Source: Fibrobacterota bacterium (GTDB lineage: Bacteria > Fibrobacterota > Chitinivibrionia > Chitinivibrionales > FEN-1185). Taken from it: a stretch of DNA of 56,536 bases. Shown one piece after another: positions 8,557-16,103 of this stretch. Location: positions 84,876 through 141,411 of the forward strand of contig PLWQ01000023.1 of the NCBI GenBank assembly GCA_003165595.1. Direction: 5' to 3'. The notes below the pieces were generated by a model. It had not been told where the DNA came from and did no database searches. It saw only the letters and a list, made by a program, of their open reading frames with translations. Within the stretch, counting starts at the first letter, position 1. Each line of letters opens with the position of its first letter. The translations under genes were made by a program, and so were the position numbers.

Positions 8557-9414
8557 TCATTCGATCACGAGATGGATATCCAGGGCTCTGGCGCTGTGCG
8601 TGATGGCGCCCACCGAAATGAAATCAACGCCGGTCTCCGCTATCGGGACAATTGTCTCGGCGTTCACGTTCCCGCTCGCCTCAAGTTCCACGTACTTGCC
8701 GCTGCTTCGAGCCAGTGTAACGCAGGCAGCAATGTCCCCGACGCTCATATTGTCGAGCATGATCATGTCCGGCGAGCAGCCGAGCGCCTCCTCGAATTCC
8801 CTCGTGGTCTGGGTTTCGACTTCTATTTTGACGGGCAGGCCCGACGTTTTGACAAATGCCTGCGCCTTACGTACCGCCGCAGCCACGCCGCCGGCAGCCT
8901 TTACGTGCGTGTCCTTGATGAGGATCATGTCGTACAGGCCGAACCGGTGATTGCGCCCGCCGCCGTGCACGACGGCCTCCTTTTCGAGCGCCCGAAGCAG
9001 GGGAGTTGTCTTGCGGGTGTCAAGCAGCTTGGCACCGGTGTGGGCTATTTTTGCGGAAAGAAGGCCGGTTGCCGTGGCCACGCCGCTCAAATGCTGAAGG
9101 AAATTGAGCGCTACGCGCTCGCCTGCAAGGATGGCGCGTACCGGGCCGCGAAGCTCGCAGATGCGGACGCCTTTATCGAGCGCGGCCCCGCTTTCGAGCA
9201 GGACGTTTACACGCAGCGCAGCATCACAACAATGGAACAGCGGCTCCAGCAGCCGCGCGCCGGACAGAATGCCGCGATCCTTGCTCTTGATGACTGCGGC
9301 CGCGATGTCGCCCGCGCCGAACACGGCCTGCGACGTGATGTCGCCTCCACCAAGGTCTTCGGCAAGGGCCTCACGGACAAGCGAATTTATCAGCGGCTCG
9401 CTTTCGCTGCTCAT
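8557..9414 (-). CDS. nadC: Nicotinate-nucleotide pyrophosphorylase (carboxylating)
   Basis: Quinolinate phosphoribosyltransferase of de novo NAD synthesis; 285 residues, the family length. The N-terminal sandwich domain has EDLGGGDITS. The barrel has LNFLQHLSGVATAT, LLDTRKTTPLLRALEKEAV, GGGRNHRFGLYDMILIKDTH and a conserved Glu in KIEVETQTTREFE. The ATG overlaps the stop of the upstream FecR/barrel gene by four bases (ATGA), so the two are translationally coupled although functionally unrelated. birA follows 16 bases later. Confidence 0.96.
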   Translation of the reverse strand: MSSESEPLINSLVREALAEDLGGGDITSQAVFGAGDIAAAVIKSKDRGILSGARLLEPLFHCCDAALRVNVLLESGAALDKGVRICELRGPVRAILAGERVALNFLQHLSGVATATGLLSAKIAHTGAKLLDTRKTTPLLRALEKEAVVHGGGRNHRFGLYDMILIKDTHVKAAGGVAAAVRKAQAFVKTSGLPVKIEVETQTTREFEEALGCSPDMIMLDNMSVGDIAACVTLARSSGKYVELEASGNVNAETIVPIAETGVDFISVGAITHSARALDIHLVIE

Positions 9415-11555
9415 AGGAACCCGTAGCGCAATCCGAGATAAAATTCGACTACGTTGTCGGCGGCATCGATCTTATTGTTGGAGTTCATGTCGAGGTAGTA
9501 CCACGAAAATCCGGCGGATAGGCCGATGCCCAGGATAATCGGGTTGGTAACGACGTCGATTCCCGCTTTGAATCCCCAGGAAGGAAAGACGGTATTGTGC
9601 GGATACAGCCCTCCGTGCGTTTCCTCCAGGTATACTTTCCCGTAACGCAAGGGTCTGAACATGGTGTCGTTTGCAATAAGGGAAAATCCTATGGTCAGAT
9701 CGGGGTCGGAATAATTTGTATCGGTGACGATCGAGTATTTCGAAAACAGGTTCTGCTTGTATTCAAGGGAAAGTGACAGTCCCCTGATGGGAGCCACGCC
9801 GAAAAAGAGTTCGAGCTTCGAACACAATCTGTCGCCGCCCAGGATGGAATTCTGGCTGACAAGCGTATCGCGGGCGGATCCGGAGTCGAACACCACCCGT
9901 GCGCGGTTCGACATGTAGAAGGAATTGAACTCGCCCTCAACGAGTCTGCCACCCTCGGTGGTGATGTTGGTGCCGAGAGAAAAATTGCTCCACTGGGCAC
10001 CGACAATCGGCACCCGGAGCACGAAACCGTCGTCGCCGCCGCCGGCCAGTTTCTGGGCAAAACCGGCGCCGATCGAAAGGTGGAGGTCGTAGGTTGAAAA
10101 AAGATCGGTGGAAATGTCAATCTGGTAGATCGTCGCACTCATGGCCGAAGGGAGCGTGTCGGTCGTCGAGTCTGCCGACGGCAGCTTAACAAGTCGAAAA
10201 CCCGCGGAGTCGAGGCCCTTCAGGTAGTTCTGATTTCCATCAAAGAAAATTCCTACCCCCAGGTGGTAGGACGTGGGATCGAAGGCCACGTACAGTCCGC
10301 CGGGGGAGAATGAGGTAAGATCGCCGAGAAATCCCCGCGCGCTGAAGTCGCCGATCTGTACCTGCGCCGTCACTCCCAGAGGATGAAAAATGATATAGGG
10401 ATTATAGTTATTGTACCCGTCAACAACGATTCCGCCGCCGATGGTGTAATCGTTGATGGGGCCGAGCTTGACAAAAGTTGAATCGAAGAAGGGGCCGATG
10501 GTGACGTGGTCGACAAGATCGAGAAATCCCGGCATGCCGCCGAAATCGTGAAGCCCCGGCTGGCCGGTGTAGTTTGCGGCAAAGGGAATCCTGAGCCCGG
10601 CGCTGAACACCTTGCTCGAAAACGACGGGACCAGGGAAAACGCCGGGAATACGCCGCCGCGGGCCATGGCAAAGGAATTCAATTCCTGTACGACAATCTT
10701 GTGGTCGGCCGAAACATCCGGAGGACCGGACGGCGAAAAGCTGAGGGCGTCTTTTGCTCTGTCGGACAGTATTGACGCCCAGAGTCTGTTTTCAACGAAC
10801 TGCTTTTTATAACCACCCATGGCGCCGAATCCGCTGTACTGCTGCGAAGGCGCCGCCAGGGAACCGGCCTGCCCGCCGCCGGCCTTCTCCTCCGTGGGCT
10901 TGATGCCGGCCGCGCTCAGCTCGGCATCGATGTAATCGTCGCCGAAAAAGTGCTTGAGCACGGTCACGTGGCGCATGGTGATATACAGCGGCGCGGTCGG
11001 CTCCTTGCCCGGCAAGATCATGTTGGTTTGCCCGGAAGAAAGCGGGCTGCCTTCCTTTTGTGCGATGTTCCTCGTCTTCATGGAGCCGCCGAGCTCCTGG
11101 AACCCGGTCTCGCCGGTTTTCGATTCTACGACGGTCGAAAACGATCCGTTCTCGGTTTCGCCGACCGCATTCGACGTGTACACGCTGATGCGGCAATTGG
11201 AAATGGCCTTTACGAAACAGCCGCCGCTGAAAAGCGTGAGGTTCACTTCGAGGGTCGTTGTTCCGTTGTCGGCCTTCTGTTCACGGATATTGAGGAGCGC
11301 CTTGGAGTTTGAGCCCAGGATGGCCACATTTCCCTTGCCGAACTGCATCACGAGCTTGGCCTGGAAATATGTTTCCACGATGTCGTTGTCGTGTACCTGT
11401 GACCCGACGGAAATCTTTTCGTATTCCTTTTTGGAAACGCGCTGGACCTTGGCGCTTCCGTCAAGAGAAATCACGTCGAAGGTCGCTTGCGGAAACACGG
11501 GCGCGGCCGGGAGGATGATCACCAGAACTGCAAGCGTCGCCAGGGAAGATTTCAT
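9411..11555 (-). CDS. Exported FecR-domain protein with C-terminal beta-barrel-like region
   Basis: A 714-residue protein with a Sec signal peptide (about residues 1-23, ending VFPQA). The region from about 30 to 175 matches the FecR beta-structure pattern seen in LysM/FecR surface proteins: EKISVGSQVHDNDIVET, VMQFGKGNVAIL, and a Gly-rich strand series. The middle is low-complexity. The last ~450 residues alternate hydrophobic and polar positions and end in an aromatic-rich strand (LGLRYGFL), consistent with an outer-membrane beta-barrel anchor. Function is not known; a surface or envelope role is inferred from the layout. Its stop overlaps the nadC start (ATGA), placing it first in the cofactor operon. 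Confidence 0.7.
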   Translation of the reverse strand: MKSSLATLAVLVIILPAAPVFPQATFDVISLDGSAKVQRVSKKEYEKISVGSQVHDNDIVETYFQAKLVMQFGKGNVAILGSNSKALLNIREQKADNGTTTLEVNLTLFSGGCFVKAISNCRISVYTSNAVGETENGSFSTVVESKTGETGFQELGGSMKTRNIAQKEGSPLSSGQTNMILPGKEPTAPLYITMRHVTVLKHFFGDDYIDAELSAAGIKPTEEKAGGGQAGSLAAPSQQYSGFGAMGGYKKQFVENRLWASILSDRAKDALSFSPSGPPDVSADHKIVVQELNSFAMARGGVFPAFSLVPSFSSKVFSAGLRIPFAANYTGQPGLHDFGGMPGFLDLVDHVTIGPFFDSTFVKLGPINDYTIGGGIVVDGYNNYNPYIIFHPLGVTAQVQIGDFSARGFLGDLTSFSPGGLYVAFDPTSYHLGVGIFFDGNQNYLKGLDSAGFRLVKLPSADSTTDTLPSAMSATIYQIDISTDLFSTYDLHLSIGAGFAQKLAGGGDDGFVLRVPIVGAQWSNFSLGTNITTEGGRLVEGEFNSFYMSNRARVVFDSGSARDTLVSQNSILGGDRLCSKLELFFGVAPIRGLSLSLEYKQNLFSKYSIVTDTNYSDPDLTIGFSLIANDTMFRPLRYGKVYLEETHGGLYPHNTVFPSWGFKAGIDVVTNPIILGIGLSAGFSWYYLDMNSNNKIDAADNVVEFYLGLRYGFL

Positions 11556-11717
11556 AGGGTTTGGGCGCCGGTTATGGTCAACGGAAATCGTGGCGGATGC
11601 ATTTGCAATGGGCTATCTTTTAATGGTAAAATAATATCCACATATGTTCAAGTGGCACCTTTACAATATTTAACGGCTCCTGCGAATACGCGAACCGTCA
11701 CCACGGTGGGGAAACCG

Positions 11718-11870
11718 ATGGCCTTTCTCAGGAACAAGGCGGTGTACTCGATGTGCGTCGCGCATTCGCTAGCCGTGTTTTGCCTTGGACTGGTCTTGTT
11801 TGTCGCAAAATGGTTCCCCTACGGCACTTCAATCCGATGGTTGCGTGAATGGCTTTACAGATTCTTCTAG
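11718..11870 (+). CDS. Small single-TM membrane protein coupled to the GT gene
   Basis: A 50-residue frame starting at ATG 11718 with GGTGGGG six bases upstream. It contains one strongly hydrophobic stretch (LAVFCLGLVLFVAKWF) and ends in a basic/aromatic helix (LREWLYRFF). Its stop lies 22 bases inside the glycosyltransferase gene, giving the arrangement expected for translational coupling, since that gene has only a weak Shine-Dalgarno of its own. I do not recognise a family. It could be an accessory subunit, a leader peptide, or a chance frame. Confidence 0.45.
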   Translation: MAFLRNKAVYSMCVAHSLAVFCLGLVLFVAKWFPYGTSIRWLREWLYRFF

Positions 11871-13645
11871 CACTCGTCGGCATGGTGTGCCTCTTCTCGG
11901 TCTGCTTCGGCGTTGGATCGTTCCTGTTCGCGCGCTTTTGCTCGGCGCGCGACAACTCGCTTTTTGCAACGCTCGTAAAAACAGGTCTGGGATTCGGCAC
12001 GGTGGGAAACCTCATCATGCTGATGTGCTTTTGCGGCACGGCTTCGCCGGGCGCTATCCGGGGACTTCTCATTGTGCTGTTCCTCACGTCCATGCCGCTT
12101 GTGTGGATGGAACGGACCGCACTTGGACGGCACGCGGTGCTGGCGCATGCGCTTCTGTTCGCGCGCCGTAAACTCCTTGGGTGGACGCTGCTCGCCCTTC
12201 TGGCCGGTTATCTGGCGCGCGGCCTGCTGCCGCCGACCGATTTTGACGGACTCATGTACCACCTTGCTTCCGCGAAGCTGTTTCTGGCGCACGGCGGATT
12301 CTATCACATCTACTTCAATCCTCAGTCCGATTTTCCCATGCTCACCGAGATGAATTTCATGATCGGGCTGGCTTTCGGCAACGATATTTTGTGCAAGGCG
12401 ACGTCTTTCCTTTTTGCCTTGTTGGCCTGCGGCTGCATCGCGGTTCTGTGCAGGCGTCATTGCCAAAGTCCCCGGGCGACCGTTCCGGCGCTTCTGGTAT
12501 TCCTCACCTTCACCGGCAGCATCGCAAACATCAGCAACTGCTACGTGGATATGCCGCTGGCGGTCTGGATGCTCCTTGCGGTCCTCCTTGTGGAACAGTT
12601 CCGCGAAACAGGGCTGCGCCGCCATGCCGTCCTTGCGGGAATCTTCTGCGGCATGGCAATGCAGACGAAGATTTTCGGAGTGATGGTGCTGCCCCTTGCG
12701 CTGGCGCAGCTCCTGCTTATTCCGCAAAAGCAAACGAGGCGCGGTTCTTGGGCGGACTCTTTGGCCCTGCTGATACCAGCCGTGACACTTGGACTGCCAT
12801 GGTATGCGAAGAGTTTCGCGCACACGGGCACTATTCTGTCGATCGGCCGCAGTCTTGTGGTGGGACAGGGCCTTGGAAATCCGTTCGGCGTCGCAACGCA
12901 CTCGGCCGCAGAATACTGGTTTGTCAACACCCTGGGCCGTATCGCCGCAAGCCCCTGGTCGTTCTCGCTCTTTGCGCGCCAGCATCAGGCGGACAATTTT
13001 GGCCCGTTGCTTCTTGCGATTTTGCCGTTTATGCTTTTTGTCGACGTTCCCGCAGGAGTCCGGCGTATCCTCGCGTGGGGCGGAATCTTCTTAGCGGAGA
13101 TCCTGGTCATGGAAATGTGGTTTATTCCGGGCGGATCGAGCATCCGCTACAGCACGTTCGTGCTGGTCCTTGCAGCACCGCTTGTCGTCTGGACGGTTTC
13201 TCGTTTGTCGAACAAATCCGCGGTCCGGCGGATTCTCGTGATGATGGTGGCATGCATGATCTCGCTGGGCGGCGTATTGTTCGTGAAGCGCTATTACCGG
13301 GATTGGCTTGCGCTCGCAACGATGGCCCCGCGCGACACGTATCTTGCGTCGGTGCTGCCCGAATACGCGGTGATACACGAAATCAACTCGATCCGCGACG
13401 GCGCGACCGTGATGCCGGTGTACAATTTTTCGAATTACCTGCTCGATGTTCCGTATGTGGTTTCGTACCGCAGCTATCCGGACCTCAACGAAATGAAGCG
13501 GGATTTTACGGAGAAGAACATCCGGTACGTTTTCGGCAACAACACGCTGGATACGGCGGAAAACAGGAACCCGTTTCCGCAAATCAAGGAGAAAGAACTG
13601 GTTGCGGCGAAGAACGGGTTTTACGTGTACAGGGTGCTGTGGTAG
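11849..13645 (+). CDS. Integral membrane glycosyltransferase, GT-C type (PMT_2/GT39-like)
   Basis: A 598-residue inner-membrane protein with about a dozen hydrophobic segments. After the second or third segment comes the motif PPTDFDGLMYHLASAKLF, the acidic first-loop signature of polyprenyl-phosphate-sugar-dependent glycosyltransferases (Asp in DFD). A second periplasmic stretch has FNPQSDFPMLTEMNF. A soluble C-terminal tail of about 130 residues follows the last membrane segment. It probably transfers a sugar from a lipid carrier to an envelope acceptor; donor and acceptor are unknown. It is preceded by an overlapping 50-residue membrane ORF. A short hairpin and a dispersed repeat follow. 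Confidence 0.75.
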   Translation: MALQILLALVGMVCLFSVCFGVGSFLFARFCSARDNSLFATLVKTGLGFGTVGNLIMLMCFCGTASPGAIRGLLIVLFLTSMPLVWMERTALGRHAVLAHALLFARRKLLGWTLLALLAGYLARGLLPPTDFDGLMYHLASAKLFLAHGGFYHIYFNPQSDFPMLTEMNFMIGLAFGNDILCKATSFLFALLACGCIAVLCRRHCQSPRATVPALLVFLTFTGSIANISNCYVDMPLAVWMLLAVLLVEQFRETGLRRHAVLAGIFCGMAMQTKIFGVMVLPLALAQLLLIPQKQTRRGSWADSLALLIPAVTLGLPWYAKSFAHTGTILSIGRSLVVGQGLGNPFGVATHSAAEYWFVNTLGRIAASPWSFSLFARQHQADNFGPLLLAILPFMLFVDVPAGVRRILAWGGIFLAEILVMEMWFIPGGSSIRYSTFVLVLAAPLVVWTVSRLSNKSAVRRILVMMVACMISLGGVLFVKRYYRDWLALATMAPRDTYLASVLPEYAVIHEINSIRDGATVMPVYNFSNYLLDVPYVVSYRSYPDLNEMKRDFTEKNIRYVFGNNTLDTAENRNPFPQIKEKELVAAKNGFYVYRVLW

Positions 13646-13708
13646 GTCACCGGGAGAGCGTCCCCCGATTTCCTATAGGGGACCCCTAAATATTCAAAAA
13701 CGCGTTTT

Positions 13709-13916
13709 GTCATTGCGAGCGAGCCGCAGCACAGGACGTGCGGAGACCACGCACGAAGTGCGCCCTAGGGGCGCGAAGCTGGAGGCGAAGCGTGAACCAA
13801 GCGTAGCAATCTCGCGTTTTGCAAAGAATTACGGGAGATTCGCGGACGCGGCTACTCCTGTAGGGTTGTATGCGGTCAAAGTCGTGGTGCCACGTCGCTA
13901 CGCTCCACGCAATGAC
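13709..13916. repeat. Dispersed TGTCATTGCG...CGCAATGACA inverted repeat element
   Basis: A 208-bp element bounded by TGTCATTGCGAG and CCACGCAATGACA. Internally it carries AGCGTAGCAATCTC and CGTCGCTACGCTCC. The same termini and AAGCAATCTC core recur at 28761-28831. It fills most of the gap between the convergent glycosyltransferase and radical SAM genes. Confidence 0.75.
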
Positions 13917-13940
13917 ATCGAGGCAATTTTGGGAGGTTCT

Positions 13941-15281
13941 CTATATCACGTCGGTGCCTTTCTTGATCACCCACAACGCGCCCACCTGCTCGTGAAATTT
14001 CTCAATTGGCAATTTTGTCTTGAGCACGCAATTGAAGAAGTTGTATTTTGCAAGATTGAAATCCACGATGTCGCTTGTGAGGTCGGCAAACAGTTTTGTT
14101 CCCGGCATGGGCGTGAGGATGGTGTATCCCGCGTAGGTAACCTTCTGCGACGACGCGTAGTCGGCAAGAGCCTTGAAATCTTCCTCTCCATAATCGGGCG
14201 GCACCACGTAGTTGCCCCGTACCGAAATGCCATTTTCGTGAAACACCGAGATGGCGCTCTTGATGAGCGAGGCGTCGAGTTTCTTATTGTACAGCGCAAG
14301 CTCGCTCTGCCGGAATGACTCGAACCCGCAAATTACCACTTTGAGCCCGGCGCGCGCCATCTGTTCCACGAGCTTCGGATTTTTCGCTGCCGTGTCCACG
14401 CGGATGTCCATCACGAATTCCTTGTCGAGCTTCTCATCAGCGATTTTGGCAAAGAGCCGCGCCGTGTACGCCTCATCGATCACCGAATTCGCGTCTGCAA
14501 ATCGAACGATGCCGTACTCGGAAAGTGTTTTTAGCTCCGCAATAATGCTGTCGATATCTCGCAGGTAGTATTTGCCGTCCCACTGGGGCCAGATGGAGCA
14601 GAACGAGCATTTGTAGGGACAGCCGAGGGAGGTGTTGATGTAGGTGACATTTTTGTCGCTGTGTGGCATGCGGTATGCATGGAGCCACCTGCGGATATAA
14701 GAACGGTCGGGAAGGACGTAGCCGTCTTTGCCATAATCCTTTGCAAGCGGCGGCTGCGGGGAGTGAACAAAGCCTTGCGGTGAATTGACAAAGGTCCCGG
14801 GCACGCGGCTGCAATCCGCGTTTGCCGCTTTTGCGAGAACGATTTCCCTGAAGGTGTGGCCAGCCTGCCCGACGGCAACGATGTCTGCGGCGGTTTCCCT
14901 GAAATCCTCGGGGCACAATGAGGCGTGGAGGCCGCCGGCAACGGTGAGGAGGCCGGGGTTCCATTGCTTGACTGCCTGCAGTATCTGCATGGCGTAGGGG
15001 AATTCGGATGCGATGCAGGTGACGCCGACGATATCGGGCCCGGTGTCCCGGCAATACTGTTTGACAAGATCGGCCGGCGGCGCGGCCTTCGGATTCATGT
15101 CGTATTCGGCCTTCATGTCCAGAACCGTCACGTTGTGGTCGGCGACGGCCGAAGCAACGGTGAGCAGTCCCAGCGGCGGCCCGATGAGCTTCTTGTGGAT
15201 AAAGCGCTTTGCCGCCTCGGGCGCGTACGCGAGGATGGCGTTCTCGGGCGAACGGGGAGGATTAACCAGGAGAATGTTCAT
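13941..15281 (-). CDS. B12-binding-domain radical SAM protein
   Basis: A 446-residue enzyme. The N-terminal cobalamin-binding-like domain (about 1-150; starts MNILLVNPPRSPEN, with GPDIVGVTCIASE and VAGGLHASL) is followed by a radical SAM domain with the cluster motif CPYKCSFC near residue 200 and a C-terminal extension. Members of this class perform difficult methylations, ring formations or carbon-skeleton changes, many on lipids (HpnJ/HpnP/BchE relatives). The ATG at 15281 overlaps the stop of the PPTase gene (ATGA), and that gene overlaps the ACP gene. The three therefore form one translational unit, which strongly suggests an acyl-ACP-bound substrate. The exact reaction is unknown. Confidence 0.85.
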   Translation of the reverse strand: MNILLVNPPRSPENAILAYAPEAAKRFIHKKLIGPPLGLLTVASAVADHNVTVLDMKAEYDMNPKAAPPADLVKQYCRDTGPDIVGVTCIASEFPYAMQILQAVKQWNPGLLTVAGGLHASLCPEDFRETAADIVAVGQAGHTFREIVLAKAANADCSRVPGTFVNSPQGFVHSPQPPLAKDYGKDGYVLPDRSYIRRWLHAYRMPHSDKNVTYINTSLGCPYKCSFCSIWPQWDGKYYLRDIDSIIAELKTLSEYGIVRFADANSVIDEAYTARLFAKIADEKLDKEFVMDIRVDTAAKNPKLVEQMARAGLKVVICGFESFRQSELALYNKKLDASLIKSAISVFHENGISVRGNYVVPPDYGEEDFKALADYASSQKVTYAGYTILTPMPGTKLFADLTSDIVDFNLAKYNFFNCVLKTKLPIEKFHEQVGALWVIKKGTDVI

Positions 15282-15685
15282 GCCGCGTCCAGGAGGTACA
15301 CGATTGCGGTGCACTGGCCCTTTACCGGCGCAAGAATCTTGACGCACGGCATCACGCCGGGGTGGTCGGCCGCAAATCGCGGCGACAGGGCAAAAGAACC
15401 TTTTCCGAGGTTGCGCCCCGGAAGAAATTCGCAGTCTGTAAAGTTGTACGGGCTTCCCAGCGCCTTAAACAGGGCCTCTTTGACACAGAACGACGCGCAC
15501 AGCCCAACGGCGGGATCGGGCAGCCGCCGGCAGCGGGAACGTTCGCTGCTTGTGAAGACGAACGGCATGAAGCGGGATCGGTCGCGGGCCATCCGGCGAA
15601 ACCGGGCGACGCGTTCCGAATCGATGCCGCAGGACAGGAGGCGGCGGCAGGAGTCAGACGTCCAGGTTAACGATGTCGTCGCCAT
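15278..15685 (-). CDS. AcpS-type 4'-phosphopantetheinyl transferase
   Basis: Transfers phosphopantetheine from CoA to the Ser of an acyl carrier protein. 135 residues with the hallmark GIDSERVARF (metal-binding Asp) near residue 20, FTSSER, and FCVKEALFKALGSP (second acidic ligand, Glu of KEA). The C-terminal strand corresponding to the usual S-x-S-H region is divergent. It overlaps the ACP gene by 32 bases and the radical SAM gene by 4, so the ACP is the obvious target. A second, degenerate AcpS-like gene lies at 27651-28088. Confidence 0.85.
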   Translation of the reverse strand: MATTSLTWTSDSCRRLLSCGIDSERVARFRRMARDRSRFMPFVFTSSERSRCRRLPDPAVGLCASFCVKEALFKALGSPYNFTDCEFLPGRNLGKGSFALSPRFAADHPGVMPCVKILAPVKGQCTAIVYLLDAA

Positions 15686-15962
15686 GTCTCACGATTTTGA
15701 GTGTGAGGTCCACCACCTGACCGATGGTGGCTGCGGGTTTCCTCATGAGGTGCTTGCCGAGCGTCTTGAGCTCTATCTTGAGACCGTACTTCTTGCGCAC
15801 GATTTCGAGCAGGGACAGGAGCATGAGGGAATCTCCTTCGAGTTCCTCGATGATGTTGGTGGCGTCGGTGAGTTTTGACGATTCTATGTCGCACTCTTCC
15901 GCAAAAAAGTCGTACACCAGCGCGCGGATTTCGGCTTCCTGCTGCTTGTCGGAATCGGGCAT
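15654..15962 (-). CDS. Acyl carrier protein
   Basis: A 102-residue, mostly acidic helical protein with the phosphopantetheine attachment motif EGDSLMLLSLLE (Ser45) and the preceding ATNIIEELEG helix cap, as in type II fatty-acid and polyketide ACPs. The last ~20 residues extend beyond the usual ~80. The ATG at 15962 has AGGAG nine bases upstream and is preferred over an in-frame GTG at 16022 with no Shine-Dalgarno. It is followed by an overlapping PPTase and then the radical SAM gene. It is the only ACP in the window and so the likely carrier for the plus-strand KS/AT/HCDH/ECH operon (inference). Confidence 0.88.
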   Translation of the reverse strand: MPDSDKQQEAEIRALVYDFFAEECDIESSKLTDATNIIEELEGDSLMLLSLLEIVRKKYGLKIELKTLGKHLMRKPAATIGQVVDLTLKIVRHGDDIVNLDV

Positions 15963-16103
15963 GTCCCAAAGCTCCTGAACCGGGTGGAACAACCGTATGC
16001 TCTTGAGGTAGTAAAGGTTCACTAAAATACTATGTAACGGGAATGGAATTTCAAAAATCTGGGAGCCTGGCGGTTCTTGTTTCCTGTAGCTTTGAAGCTT
16101 ACA

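Noticed and set aside
12391-13689. 432-residue open frame overlapping the glycosyltransferase
   Set aside because: Same strand, different frame, with Arg/Pro/Gly-rich low-quality sequence. It is a GC-driven shadow of the convincing 598-residue membrane protein.
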